Assembly (NCBI GenBank): GCA_029532625.1 | Contig: JARFXM010000006.1 | Coordinates: 1,550,001 to 1,614,000 of the forward strand | Source of the DNA: Lomentospora prolificans | Lineage: Eukaryota > Ascomycota > Sordariomycetes > Microascales > Microascaceae | Reading direction: 5' to 3' | DNA: 64,000 nucleotides | Part shown: in pieces, positions 23,106 through 34,600 of the stretch | How the letters are laid out: each line of letters begins with the position of its first letter | Position numbering within the stretch: the stretch's first letter is position 1 | Position numbers and translations under genes: made by a program | Notes under the pieces: generated by a model | Told to the model about the DNA's origin: nothing | Databases searched by the model: none | Seen by the model: the letters and a program-made list of their open reading frames with translations, nothing else

Positions 23106-24760
23106 TTAGAGCTCGTCATGGGTATCCTCCTTCTCCTTAGCCTCCTCAGTCTTGGCCTCGGGCTCCTCCTTAGCCTCGTCGGCCTTCTCCGCGGGAGCCT
23201 CTTGCTCGGTAGAGACCTCGGCCTTGTGCTTTCCGTTCTCCTTGATGAACTGAATCAAGTCCTCAACGGTACGGGAACCGCTGTAGGTAACAGGAGAGTC
23301 CTTGCCACCAGCGGGGTAGAGCTTGATGGTGGGGAAGCCCTGAATCTCATCAGGGACATCGTTGGCAGTGGCGTCGACCTTGGCGATGGTGACCTTGTCC
23401 TTGAATTCAGAGTTGGCGAAGAGGCTGCCAAGCTCGTCGTACTTAGGGGCGAGGGCCTTGCAGTGTCCACACCAAGGGGCGTAGAACTCGATAAGAACAT
23501 CCTTGGAGTCATCAAGGACAATCTGCTCATAGTTCTTGGCGACAACGACGGTGACAGGCTCGTCGTTAGTCTCGGGAATGGGCTCGGACTTGATGCTGGG
23601 TTCGAGCTTGCCGGCGGCGAAATCAGCTACGAAGGCGGCGATGGCGTCGTGAGTGATCTCGGCCTCCTGATCGAAGGGGAACTTCTGGTTCTTGGTGGTT
23701 TCCTGGATGGCGAACGAAGGGAACTTGTCCGTCTTCAGGTTGAGGTTGCCAGCATGGGCACCGAAAGCCTTGGCATCAATGGTGGCGAAGTTGATCGAGC
23801 CTCGGTGCTTTTGGGCGATGGGCTTGAGGGCCTCACCAAGCTCCTCACGCTCCTCGGGGGTCTCGGCGAAGATATAGGCGAGAGGGATGCCGGCGGCCAT
23901 ATAGCCAGCGTAGGTCTCGGGGCCAACCTCACCGATGAGAGGCGTGGCGCCGGTCTTGGCGAACTTCTCAATCGCCTCAGCGTCGAACTTGTCACCTGTG
24001 TAGGTAGTGACACCCTCGTCAAACTGCTTGTAGAGGACGATAGCGGGGGGAACAACGCCCTCCTGCTCGGCAAGAGCAGCATCATTGCTGGCACCGAAGA
24101 CATAGGTATCGCGGAGCTTCTCAGCAACGCTAGAGTAGATCTCGGCCGAGTTCTTGTCATCGGCGGCGTAGTAACCGACAAGAACAACCTTGTCGGCGGT
24201 CTTGAACTCCTCGAGGGTCTCCTTCGTGACAGGAGATACAGCAGGCATGGACTGCTTGATCATGTACGAGGTGATGGAAGCGGCCTTGCGCTGGCCGCCG
24301 TAGGGGGAAATGTTATCAAGGCCGCGGAAGACCTTGAGGGTGGGGTAGCCCTCGACACCGTGCTTGGAGCAGAGCTCAGAGTTCTCGGTGCAGTCAACCT
24401 TGACGAGCTTGATGCCCTTCTCCTTGAGCGAGGTAGCAGCCTCCTCATACTCGGGGGCGAGAGCCTTGCAGTGGCCGCACCAAGGGGCGTAGACTATAGA
24501 GATTGAGGAAACAAGTCAGCAATCGCAATCTTCTCCCGTTTGCTTGTTTGAGACCCATTCGCTGGCAGGTAGCCGCAATGGGTGAACAAGGTGCGGATGT
24601 TGAGGGGCTGAAGCTACTCACATTCCGCGAGAACGAGCTCGTTAGCTTTGACGAAGTCCTCAAAGGTCTCACCAGTGAGGGCAGTAACATCAGAATCACC
24701 CTCAGCAGCGACCAGAGCCACTGTAGTGGCAAGGACACCAAAGAACTGCTTGAGATGCAT
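23106..24760 (-). CDS. PDI1: Protein disulfide isomerase, HDEL-retained
   Basis: ER lumen oxidoreductase that forms and reshuffles disulfides in secreted proteins. Exons (minus) are 24760-24622 and 24493-23106, joining to 508 residues, the usual PDI length. Residues 1-19 form a signal peptide with a hydrophobic core. Thioredoxin domain a has WCGHC with C52 and C55. Domains b and b' follow without active sites. Domain a' has WCGHC with C388 and C391. The acidic Glu/Ala/Lys tail ends in HDEL at 505-508, the ER retention signal. The intron interrupts the codon for Phe47 just before the first active site. The leader is strongly purine-rich on the plus strand, hence pyrimidine-rich in the transcript. 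Confidence 0.98.
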
Positions 24761-27046
24761 TTTTGAGGTGAAAAAAAGAGATAACGCAAAGGGGTATCAG
24801 GGGAATCAAAGGGGGATAAAGTTATGTACTTTTCTAGGTGGGAAAAAGAGAAAAGTCAAACAATTGAAAGGAGGAAAGGGATGGGCTTTGGGAAGATTTG
24901 AGGGGAGGAGAAAGGGATGGTTCAAGTGTGGGTTGGTATTTATTTTTCGAGCCGATGGGATGGTCTGGCTGGAGCAAGGAGCTGGGACTGGAGCTAGCAA
25001 TTGAACAGGTGTCCCTTCCGCTGGCCCCGGGGTACCTGGCGGCTCTCCAGGTGAAGCATTTCCCCATGTGGAATGCTGGCGGAGCTACAAGGGACATGTG
25101 GTGGCAAGCATGTATTTAGTATTACTCCGCGCACCTGGAAACCACACTCTTCCTCGTACCTTACTTCTCATAAACAGGTGCCAGAGTGGTAAGATTCTCG
25201 GGAGGCTGTACCTCGACTCGCAACTCGCACCAGGCAGTGTGCATCCATCCATACTGTCCTCTTAACTTTGCTGCATAGGTACAGCCACACCAGCTTCTAG
25301 CTCTGGCGATTCACACTCTTCGAGTTCAGAATCAACTGATACCTTGGTGGCAGGTTCACCTTGACGCTTCCCAGACCAGCCAGGCCCAGCCTAGCCCAGT
25401 GCTGAAGTCCACTGAAACACTTCATGTCTGTCCTCCCACAATTCCTGCCAACTAAAGACAACCGAACCAGCCGGGTCAAGATTGACCACTTGGGGAGGCG
25501 ACCGTGGCCTTTCCTCCGTCTGAATTAATAGTTCCACCCCATCTTACATCTTAGCCTCACCACCGACGCCCCCACCAGCCCAGGGACGGACCCACCCACC
25601 ACCTCCAAGTCTCCAAAAATACCCTCCCCACAGTCTGTACACAGTGCTGTCCAGTGGCGATCCTGTGTCGCTTCAATGGAAGATCGTGGTGGCATTGCTG
25701 AATTGATTGCAGCTCGCTCAAGTTGATGCATCTTCAGTTTTCAATGCGCTTCAAAAACAAAAAGAAATGGGCAAGTCCAATGTATCGGGGACCCAAATTT
25801 TGTATAAGGAATCAGCTGGCTATCGTAGTTTTCCCGTTGATTCAGTGCATTCCGCACCCAGTCGGGAATCAATCCAACCTCCCCACAGCCAGCTGGCCAA
25901 CCTCCCAGCTCCAACAAGCAGCCCTCCACCTGGTGCCCCTGACTCTCAACCACTACTTCGTACATTCAGAGCAAGGTACATGGGGCTGGAACGACGGCAA
26001 TGTACATACATAGTCTGACCGACCCGCTACCTTGGCGCTTGGCGATTGTGCCGCAGTGACGGCTCCCAGATAACTAGACTATCACAAGAAAAGGCTACGT
26101 GGAAGCAACCCTTCGAACCCCTTACAACTGTTGTCCGCACCTGACAAATGCTACAATGTAAATCCACCTATGAAATAGGCACTAAACTATAAGTCTTCTG
26201 TATCCGACGGAGATCGCAGCCGAATACCCCAGGAATTCGCCCCATCCCGATATTGCAGGAGAAATTTAGGGATCATTTCAACAATATCCCATGTAACCCC
26301 CGAGGAGCAAGTCGTGTCTAGGAAATTGGGAACAGGTGACGACACGGTGTTCGAGGGACGGGGCCAAGGGCTGCCCGGATGACAGCATATGTCATCTAGA
26401 TACTTGGATCTCCTTCATTCTTAGAATTGAGTCCTTTCAGTACAGCGGCTTTCGCGAGATCTAGTATGAACACAGCGACATCAGCAGGGTGGCGCTAGAC
26501 AGGGCGGGATTTTGACTGTCATTCTAGTGGATAGGTAAAGACCATTGGATGCACGAGAGCAGAATCCTGTCCCCCCCACCATTCGTCTTGTCGTTGTCGG
26601 TGGAGGGTTATCTGTTTCTAGAAGCGTGTTGAGACATTTGGCTAGGGAACATGGAACTTAGCACTCGGTGGACAATGCACCGTCCGCTCCCACTTCTGCT
26701 TAGGCATTCCTTGTGACCTGTTTGCAGATTCTACCATCGCCAGATGTTGAGCGCGCAACGAAGTCTATGCACGTCGTTCCTAGTGTAGGATTCCCTTGCA
26801 AGGAAGTCGGCGATGTTGAAGAAGAGAGAGACAGGAGCCACGTTTTATGGGACTTCAGGGTGTGAAGGTGAGCGCAAAGCCTTGTCTCTCTGCCTTGCGC
26901 CTCGAGCCAGCCAAAGTTCAAGGAAATGCCCACAGATAGTATTGATCGCCTATATCATTACACTCTTTCCCACCGGTCCATGCCGCCCGTGTCGTTTTTT
27001 TCTCCCAGGTGACCCCTTGTATCCCCAGAAAACTCCATCATGCCCA
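24761..27046. other. PDI upstream region
   Basis: About 2.3 kb with no recognised gene. The first 170 bases are the PDI pyrimidine-rich leader on the coding strand. Beyond that, open frames are short and overlapping. Two CAGCTGGC octamers lie at 25813-25820 and 25890-25897. Confidence 0.5.
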
Positions 27047-27827
27047 TTATTTCGACGTCTTCTTCTCTAGCTTCTCGACCTTTTCCTCCAACGCCTGCAG
27101 ATAAGCGCCAACTCGCTGAACCGACGCCTGAAGAGCCTATTGTGATGAAAGACAAACGGAAAAAAACAGTTAGCACACCATGCGCCTTTTTTCGTGGCTT
27201 TGAAAAAAAGTGAGCAAAAGAAGCGGCCAAGTGTCAAAAGGGGATCCAAAAAAGGCGGTCCAAAGGCTGGTGGAAAGGATGTCCCTAGGTAAATAAAAGG
27301 GAAGAAACTCGGCAGGCAAAGAAACAGCAAGATGAAATGAGCTCGGCCCGTCTGTATGGATGAATCTAGTCCCAAAGATAGGTTTTCTAAAAGAGAAATA
27401 AAGGATATGCAATGGAAAAAAGGCCGCTTTTCGGATGAGGGGGAAACAGAAGTCGTGATCTAGATGGCGAAACGCACGTAAAGGTCCTCCAGGAGGAGGT
27501 CGTTGGCAGTCTTGAACTCCTGGCGCACGTAGTTGTACGCGCCGAGGCCGGCAACGGTGGTGCCTGCGAAGAAGCCGAGGATTCTAAAGAGGAGACAATG
27601 CTGGTTAGTCCATGCGAGGCGAGTCGGGGGAGCCTGCAACGACCACCGAAATGGAGCGCAAAAAGGGGGAGGGGAGATGCGACTCACCCGGAACGGAATG
27701 CTCCTACAGGCCTGCTGGCAGGAAGCGCAGCGGCAACCTGGTTCGAGAGCCTCGCGGAAGTCTGGAAGCCGCGGGCGACGAAGCCGGCGCGAAGGGCACG
27801 GCTGGCGGTGAGTGTCCTCGGGGTCAT
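27047..27827 (-). CDS. Small mitochondrial membrane protein, function unknown
   Basis: Not recognised as a named family. Exons (minus) are 27827-27688, 27583-27478 and 27136-27047, joining to 111 residues. Residues 1-30 are rich in Arg, Ala and Ser and lack acids, ending around RGFQTSARLS, which looks like a mitochondrial targeting presequence. One hydrophobic segment, GILGFFAGTTVAGLGAYNYV, covers about 47-66. The third exon encodes an amphipathic helix with a Leu/Val heptad pattern, about 83-108, likely a coiled coil. A single-pass inner membrane protein is a fair guess. The second intron is 341 nt, unusually long here; if it is retained, the protein ends after VRFAI at 27460 with about 90 residues and no coiled coil. 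The branch-like GTGCTAAC near the acceptor supports splicing. Confidence 0.75.
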
Positions 27828-28667
27828 GTTGTCCGTGGGGTTTGGGATCTGGGAGTTTCCTGGTAGATTTGGGGGGACGGGGGAGAACTGGGACGGGCCT
27901 TGGTGGAAGAAAGAGGGAGGAAAGGGAGAGGGGAACAAAAGAGGATTAAAGAATATGTGCCAGTCGGTATATATGCAAGCGCTATTTTACCAGATTTTCG
28001 AACAGACGACACGCGTAGACACACACGCACACACACAGACACACTCACCAGCTGGTTGGTTTGATGCCCGTATTCGAATGTGTCGTCGGATTTCGAGCGT
28101 AGAGTTCCGGTGACCTGATTGGCCCAATGGAATTGCCGTCCGATATGTTTGTAAAATTTTCCCACTTTCTCACTCCAACGCCACAACAACGCCACTATTC
28201 CCCTTCAACCCCTGACTCTTCCCCCGCCGTCGCCAGCGTGGGCCGGCGTTCTCACCGCTACCAGAACCGCAAGAAAGTTCCAGTGATTGGCCCGGCAAAC
28301 TCGAGGAAATGCAGTCTCTCTAGTCTTAATGGGCCCATCCCGAGCTCCAGCACGGACACAGCGTTTTAGCTCCCATTCCTTCGATTTGAGGCGTGGGCCA
28401 CTAAATCCCGCGCTGGCTACGTTGGCCATTAATAGTGGACCAGCCACACGGGTAGGCCGTCGTTTTGGTCCCGATGGAGCTCGACCACCAAGCGGCAATA
28501 TTCTGCCCCTTTCTTCCTCCTTCAGGAAAGGTAGAGGCCCTGTGCCGTATTTTCGGACCCGGGCTTAAAATGGAGAACGGTTATTTTACTTCTAGGCTTG
28601 CCTTTACCTTTGGCTCTAGCATAGGCAGAATTGAAATGTTCTACAGCTCACATGCCTCCATAGGTCA
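27828..28667. other. Spacer between the mitochondrial gene and KEL3
   Basis: About 840 bases holding the leader of the small mitochondrial gene and the KEL3 3' UTR. A CA-rich microsatellite lies at 28018-28047. No gene is seen. Confidence 0.55.
28018..28047. repeat. CA-rich microsatellite
   Basis: An imperfect CA repeat, interrupted by G residues, upstream of the small mitochondrial protein gene. Confidence 0.8.
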
Positions 28668-30988
28668 TCACCTTCTTCTATGACCGCCTCCCTCGCCACG
28701 TTCGGTGAGGGATACGACTTCAGTAATGCCGGCCGCTTCCTGCTCTTCCTCCAATGCGGTAATCTCCTCACGGCAATCCCACCACTTCTCCTCCGAAAGC
28801 TCAAACGCCTTGGTCTTGAGTTCTTTGACCGACAGCGTCTCTGGTTGTTGGCCTTTCTCCTTGAGGCTGGCGATGAGGACCTCCTGCCATTCATTAGTCG
28901 TACGGGCAAAGAATTCGCGTCGTGATTCAAAGGGCTGTTTTTTCTCCGTTAGCGAGGGTCATTCTGCTAGAAGTGCAATTCTGAAGTAGTTTCCGGCTCA
29001 GTGACATACCCTAGGATGTGGCAGACCATCGTCAACGGTCGTGTTAGTTTCCGCCTCGTCCCAGTCCGTTGAGCCTGTACCGGCAGTAGATTGGGCGTCC
29101 GGCGTTGAGTCCGCCTCCGTCTCTTGCTGTTGCTGCTTCTTTTTGCGTTTGCTAGGTGTGAAGAGAGGAGTAGCAGGCTGGTCACCCATTTCCACATCGC
29201 CGTCATCATCTTCCACCACCACCTCCTCCTCCTCCTCCTCTTCCTCATCGTCGTCGTCTTCCTCGTCTTCGGATTCCTATCACAAGACCGATTAGTATGG
29301 CCTGAGAGGGGTCAATTATCCAGGTTCCACTTACGACCCAGTCTTCATGTTCAATTGAGAAGATCTGTTTGCAGCCGGACAACTTGACTAAGTCAATAGC
29401 GTAGAGGTCATCAAAAGTAAACTCTCGGTCCCCTTTTTCAAAGGTACCGCCATAGATATAGAGAACATCCTCCTGCACAGCAAGTTGTGCATTAAATCGA
29501 GGATGCGGGGGCTCCATAAGGATAGGCATCTCTTTAGCCACCACCTCGGAATCGAGATTTTCCTCAGGCTTCTTTTCTACCTCTATCGAGTCCAAGTCTT
29601 CGAGCGATTTTCCTGTCTCTAACGCCGCCAGCTGCCGAAGCAATTCCTCTTCGTTCGCCTGAGCTCTTCCTCTGCGGCCAACACGCTGCTCGGATACGGT
29701 GGCCTTCTTTGGCGCGCGCGGCTTGCGCAGCGTCAAGGGGAAGAAACGATTGCGTTCAACGTTCCATGCAAATAGAGCGTTGAAGAATTCGCTGTCAATG
29801 TCCTCGTCGCTCATCTCGACATCGTGTACGCCACCAAACATTATTCCACGACCCTTGTGAAAGGCCATGGTCGCCCCGGCTCTCTCCGGATTCGGCGCGT
29901 TGGCTGGCCGCTTGCGCCTCTCCCACCGAACGATGGGTGGGGTCTTCGCCGGGCTATTCTCCGGTGGAAGAGCCATTCGTAAGAAAAAGCAGTCTTGGTG
30001 AACCATCGGCTTTACGACGTTTTTCTGTCCTCTCGCGGAACCCTTTGCTTGTTTGTTCGCTACTACAGTAGTCTTGACCCTGGAATAACCCCCGTATAAC
30101 ACTGCGCCCTGCTCATGAGGGAGGAGAGTGAAGGATGACCGCGCATCGGGCTTTAGCTGTGCCGGGGGCAACACTGGAGAGTACCAGACAAAATGCTGCG
30201 TATCAAAAATCCAAAGATCGGCGAGGTATTTCGTTTGATTTGATGTATCTTGAAATCCGCCAAAAAGGATAATGTACTGCTTCCAGTACGTCATTCGATG
30301 CCCGCTCCTGGCCGGAGGAGAGCTACCCTTGACCTCTATACGGGTCCATTCTCGAGTCGCAGGTTCGAGCCGCCAGAAATCAGAGTAGTGGTGAAATGTA
30401 CCCTGCTTCGGCGAGGAGAATTCACCACCAAATAGATAGACGTGGTTTGGGTTGCTGGCCCGACACCACGCATGTCCGGATCGAGGCAACGGGGCGTTCG
30501 GAGACGTGACACAGCGCCACTCATCCTTTGAGATATTGTAGATGTGAAGGTCATTGAAGAACTCGGCCCTTGTGCCGTTAAAGTATTCTCCACCGAACAA
30601 GAGCAGGCTGTTTGTATCGCTAGGGTTCCCGAGGAGGGTAGCGTGTGCGCGATGTTTCGGGGGGCCCTCTTGGACAGTCTCGGTGACCTTCAAGAAAAGT
30701 TCCTGCTGGCGCTTATACTCCTCCAATATTTCATCAAGATCGACATCGGAGGCGTCATCGCCCTCGATCTTGTCGGCTTTGGTCTTTGCCTTTTTCTCAG
30801 CTTTGGCTGCCTGTTTTTGCTTCTTCTCGGCCTACGGCTCAGGTTTCGGGGTATTAGACTTAGATATTCATTGAGAACAATACAAACAAGAAGGAAAATG
30901 GTTATAGACCAGGCGTTTGCTATTTTACCGTTCTGGCCTTTTTGGCCTCCTTCGAGTCTGCGCCCTTGGCCTTCTTTGCCTTGGCCAT
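28668..30988 (-). CDS. KEL3: Kelch-repeat protein, KEL3/KLHDC4 family
   Basis: Homologue of yeast Kel3 and human KLHDC4; the molecular role is poorly known. Exons (minus) are 30988-30929, 30831-29335, 29276-29010 and 28934-28668, joining to 696 residues. The N terminus is a Lys/Ala-rich basic tract. A six-bladed kelch propeller follows, with repeats marked by GG pairs such as LLLFGGEYF, VYLFGGEF, IILFGGFQ, VLYGGYS, IMFGGVHD and YIYGGTF. Exon 3 encodes a long acidic run (Glu/Asp, about residues 520-545) and a Lys/Gln-rich patch. Exon 4 encodes the C-terminal helical DUF4110-type region starting PFESRREFFARTTNEWQ, found in this family. All introns are phase 0. Arrangement with its minus-strand neighbours looks incidental. 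Confidence 0.93.
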
Positions 30989-31516
30989 GGCCTAAAGGAA
31001 AGGAGCCTAGATCGGTGTAGGTGTAGGTGTAGGTGTAGGTATGGATGTGGGCTGCAGTTGTAAGCGACGGGGCGCGTTATACAAGTCTCCAGCGAGATGG
31101 TTGCAAATCGTACAATGTGCTACCAACACTACAAAGAAGACGGTGGTTTGGAGAGATCAAACCCTTGCCCTTTAGGGAGAAGTTTTCCTTGGGCCCTTAA
31201 CAGCCTAGTCTCGATGACCCTGTTCTTCAAAAAATGCCCCGCAGCCAGGTTGAAGTTGTGCGCGTGGGGTCGCGGGGTAAAGATACAGTTACTGGGGGTA
31301 AATTCGCACGGTGTATCTGTATAGACCGCCGTGTTGCAAGATGCGCGACTCAAGGCCAGCGTGAAGTGACTCAAGTATACAATATACAATGGCATAGGTG
31401 GGAAAATTTTACGACTTTTATTCCATATGCTCGCCTCTAATGCAAAAGTGGGTATTAAAGATAGTTCCAACCATACGCCAGTGTAAATGCAATCATGACA
31501 TCGCAGGTTGCGGAGA
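30989..31516. other. KEL3 leader and RRN3 3' region
   Basis: 528 bases between two minus-strand genes. A hexanucleotide repeat sits at 31014-31040, 26 bases upstream of the KEL3 start. No gene is seen. Confidence 0.6.
31014..31040. repeat. GGTGTA hexanucleotide repeat
   Basis: About 4.5 tandem copies of GGTGTA on the plus strand (TACACC on the KEL3 coding strand), in the immediate leader of KEL3. It differs from the TTAGGG telomere repeat of ascomycetes. Confidence 0.85.
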
Positions 31517-33577
31517 TCAATCGTCATCCTCATCTTCGTCGCTGCCCGTAGCCGTCTCTTCATCGATAAGGTCCGCATCGATGCTCTCCATATCATCGTC
31601 ACTATCGTCACTATCATACCCGTCATCTTCATCTTCGTTTAATCCGCGGATCGGGGTCCACGGGAGGTAATCTCCCTCGAGCCATTGTTTGCTGTTAGGA
31701 AGCTGATACGGATCGAATGGAAAGAATGAGTCAAGCTGGAGGGCATCGTCATCCCTGGCGGCCTCAGTTCCGATATCGCGGAGTCTACCACCCGTGGTAT
31801 AAGAGCTCTTAACGTACTGCGAAAGCCTCACACGCTTGTTGATCTCAAGGACAGGGTAAACATAGACGAGGCCCAGCTTGTGCGCAAGCTTCGCGAACTC
31901 CTCCACGATGCCGGGTGAGCACACTTTGAGAGGATTGAGCTTGCTGTGTGCATTGTTCTTCAAGATTGCACGAGTGGCCTGACCCCAGTTAAGATCCTGG
32001 CCGATATAGGATAGGGGATCGTCGACGTCGACCGTATCGGGGGCCGAGACAACCAAGTCCTTCCACCGAAAGCAGAAAATGTAAAGAATGGCCTGGAACA
32101 ATGAGTAGTATGAGTAGTATTTCTCGATGTTGGGGCCTTGGCAAGCCTTTTCGTAGGCTATCCGTCGGCGTTCCAGGGTCTGCAATAGGCGACGGAATAC
32201 AGACTGGATAAGAAATGGGGAGATATGGGCGCCTCTCGCGAGGAAACTGGCCAAGTATGAGACGGCGTAATCACCTAATACTGACGGCGCACTCTGGAAC
32301 GCAACTTTTTCGCATGCTTCGATAAATTGTCCCGCAAGCTTTTCGGATTTCTGAGCGAAATGGAACAAGAGAAACTGAGTATGCCGCGACTTGCGCATCT
32401 GTAGAAGGATGCTGGTGAATTGGGAGAGCAAAAGTTGGCATTGCGAAACCGCGATATCCGAGTTGGCGTTGGCAAAATAAGGGTCATGGAACTCGAAAAG
32501 AATTTCCATAACCGTGTCGAGGATCTCAATGTGGTTTTTCACAGCCTTGATCCGTTGAAGCTGCTCATGCTCTTCGTCGTCGTCATCACTCTCGTCGCTT
32601 TCATCAACGGAATCATCGTCTTGTAGAGCTTTAGCTTTAGCCTCTGCCAGGGCCCGGTGAACGGCCGACACGACGTCATCATCGACGTCGTCAAGATCGG
32701 CCTGCATATTGACGTCGATATGCACGAGCTGCTCTACAATCAAGTTCAGGAGGCTGGTACCCGTATCGGGCGCGTACTCCCGGATTCGAAGGAGATGGCG
32801 CACGTACGACGCATGGGTGCGCTTATAATCGTCGGACACGGGATATTTGGCCTTAGCTAAACCGTAAATGCTTCTCATAGCAGCCGGTGAAATGCGGAGG
32901 AGACGCTTTAGTGCAGCATGGAGCCTGTCTTCCACCGCAAACTTGGATATTTCGGGGTATCCCGGAACAGTCCATCTCGCCTTCCTGGTCTCGGAGAAGT
33001 AGTCGAATATGATACCCAGGGCTTCAGATAGATAGGATCCTATACTAGCTAGCGCAGCAAGGAATTCAATGTACGCCTGCACGAATCTGTCGTCTCGGCC
33101 GACCCAGACACAGTTGAGGACAACCTGCACAAGATCTCTGAAGGGTCGCTCCTTCAGGGTAGGAGCGCAGGATGCGAGCGCGAGAACGTATTGTGTCAAC
33201 TCCTGGTGCCTCACGGGGGGCTCGTCGTCATCGTCATATTGGCTGTTAACGCGGCGTGTGTCGGTCACGAAGTGACGCTTGAGAACTTGGTACTCCTCGT
33301 CATCGCCACGTCGGTGTTGCTCAAGAGTGCGTCGAACTTCAGCTCGAACATCTGCCAAGGATCTTCCCCCGACTTCGTGGACTACTGGGCTGGAGTCGCT
33401 GAAAAGAACCCTGCGGCGTTTAGCGGGGGTCTCGGGTTCTAAGATGCCATCCTCCATGTCGAGCACATCGGTTTTGCGTTTGGCATCGCCGCTCGGGCGG
33501 CGAAGAATGGACTTGGAGAGAGTCGTGCTGGGCGGTAAGAAGGACTCGGCTTTTGGAGCCGAGGTTGATGCTGGCAT
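31517..33577 (-). CDS. RRN3: RNA polymerase I initiation factor Rrn3 (TIF-IA)
   Basis: Binds RNA polymerase I and recruits it to the rDNA promoter; its phosphorylation links rRNA synthesis to growth. One exon, 686 residues, close to the usual fungal size. Residues 1-130 are basic and disordered. A HEAT-like all-helical body spans about 130-600, including the family block YYSYYSLFQAILYIFCFRW followed by KNNAHSKLNPLKVCSP and VCSPGIVEEFA. Two acidic stretches are visible, DDDSVDESDESDDDDEEHE near residue 325-345, in the loop where Rrn3 usually has an acidic insertion, and a highly acidic C-terminal tail of about 50 residues. The start ATG gives MPASTSAPK and is the first in frame. Confidence 0.96.
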   Translation of the reverse strand: MPASTSAPKAESFLPPSTTLSKSILRRPSGDAKRKTDVLDMEDGILEPETPAKRRRVLFSDSSPVVHEVGGRSLADVRAEVRRTLEQHRRGDDEEYQVLKRHFVTDTRRVNSQYDDDDEPPVRHQELTQYVLALASCAPTLKERPFRDLVQVVLNCVWVGRDDRFVQAYIEFLAALASIGSYLSEALGIIFDYFSETRKARWTVPGYPEISKFAVEDRLHAALKRLLRISPAAMRSIYGLAKAKYPVSDDYKRTHASYVRHLLRIREYAPDTGTSLLNLIVEQLVHIDVNMQADLDDVDDDVVSAVHRALAEAKAKALQDDDSVDESDESDDDDEEHEQLQRIKAVKNHIEILDTVMEILFEFHDPYFANANSDIAVSQCQLLLSQFTSILLQMRKSRHTQFLLFHFAQKSEKLAGQFIEACEKVAFQSAPSVLGDYAVSYLASFLARGAHISPFLIQSVFRRLLQTLERRRIAYEKACQGPNIEKYYSYYSLFQAILYIFCFRWKDLVVSAPDTVDVDDPLSYIGQDLNWGQATRAILKNNAHSKLNPLKVCSPGIVEEFAKLAHKLGLVYVYPVLEINKRVRLSQYVKSSYTTGGRLRDIGTEAARDDDALQLDSFFPFDPYQLPNSKQWLEGDYLPWTPIRGLNEDEDDGYDSDDSDDDMESIDADLIDEETATGSDEDEDDD

Positions 33578-34600
33578 TTGCGTTGAGCTTTCGTGGTGAT
33601 CGAGGCGAGGAGGGAATGTTCTGTGTTCCCCTGGTTTTGGTGGTGGTTGCCTAAAGGCAGGCGAAGGTTGATGAAGATCAAGGTATGCTTCTCAGCTTAA
33701 AGTGTGGTTGTGAAACTTCGGGAGTAGCTTGACTAGGCATAATAAGCCAGAAGAGGTTCATTAGATAAATATGAAATGGAATCTCAAATTTAAACTGCCT
33801 ACAAAAGGCTATGGAAGGAACCCAAGCCTAGGAAATTTTTTTTTTCCGGGAGGGTGTGAAAACTGTCGGATCTTATCATTGAGCCCCCAAAATTTCGATA
33901 AGAAATCTGGGGAACTTGATGTGCGGAGGGGTCGTAGGCACGTGATGTTTATCCTGGTTAAGGGATACCAGGTTGTGTCACGTTGTGTTGGTATCAATGT
34001 TAACAATGTTCAATATTGCGATAGAGGATGCTATAACTTGCCGCTGGCTACCGCAAAATTTTATGCTCGCATGTACACTTAGTCAGCACCACATCCGCTT
34101 GATCCGGCTTCACAAATAACTAGAGACAAGCCAATCAACCCACTTAAGTCAGTACTGCTGGATGTCGTGTAGATACAAGATTCTTGGCAAGTGGCAACTA
34201 GAACAAGAATACTTCATCATTTAGGGGGTCAAGCGCGTCGGGTAACAGAGCTCCAGTCTTACAGCTAGCTCTATTCAGTGTCCATTGATACGCCCACTGG
34301 CCAAATAGCCACTATTCCTTTCCCGCCAATCCGGAGAGAAGTCTCCTCCTTACCTCTTGATATTACTCAAGTACACTTGACAAAGCCTCCAGCTCCTGAA
34401 TCTCCTGAATCTCCTGAATGGCCTTCTCCTCTTACCGTTGTAGTATTCCTTACCTAGCCCCCCGCCCTGTTCGCGTATACGCGGACGTCCTATATACACC
34501 AAACTAAGAATCGGGTATCGTACGTAGAGTTGTCATTTGTCATAGAGGTGCCGTTGTTCACACGCTCTCTGCGACCAATATAAGAGCGGCGGTCGCGCGT
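33578..34600. other. RRN3 upstream and HAP3 3' region
   Basis: About 1 kb with no recognised gene. It includes the RRN3 leader and promoter, a T-rich run near 33837-33845, and three copies of CTCCTGAAT at 34393-34419. Confidence 0.55.
34393..34419. repeat. Three tandem copies of CTCCTGAAT
   Basis: A 9-base unit is repeated three times in the spacer downstream of HAP3. Confidence 0.8.

Noticed and set aside
23067..24506. Long plus-strand frame of 479 residues opposite PDI
   Set aside because: It is the mirror of the strongly codon-biased PDI gene; Leu/Gly/Val repeats of this type arise from antisense of highly expressed fungal genes.
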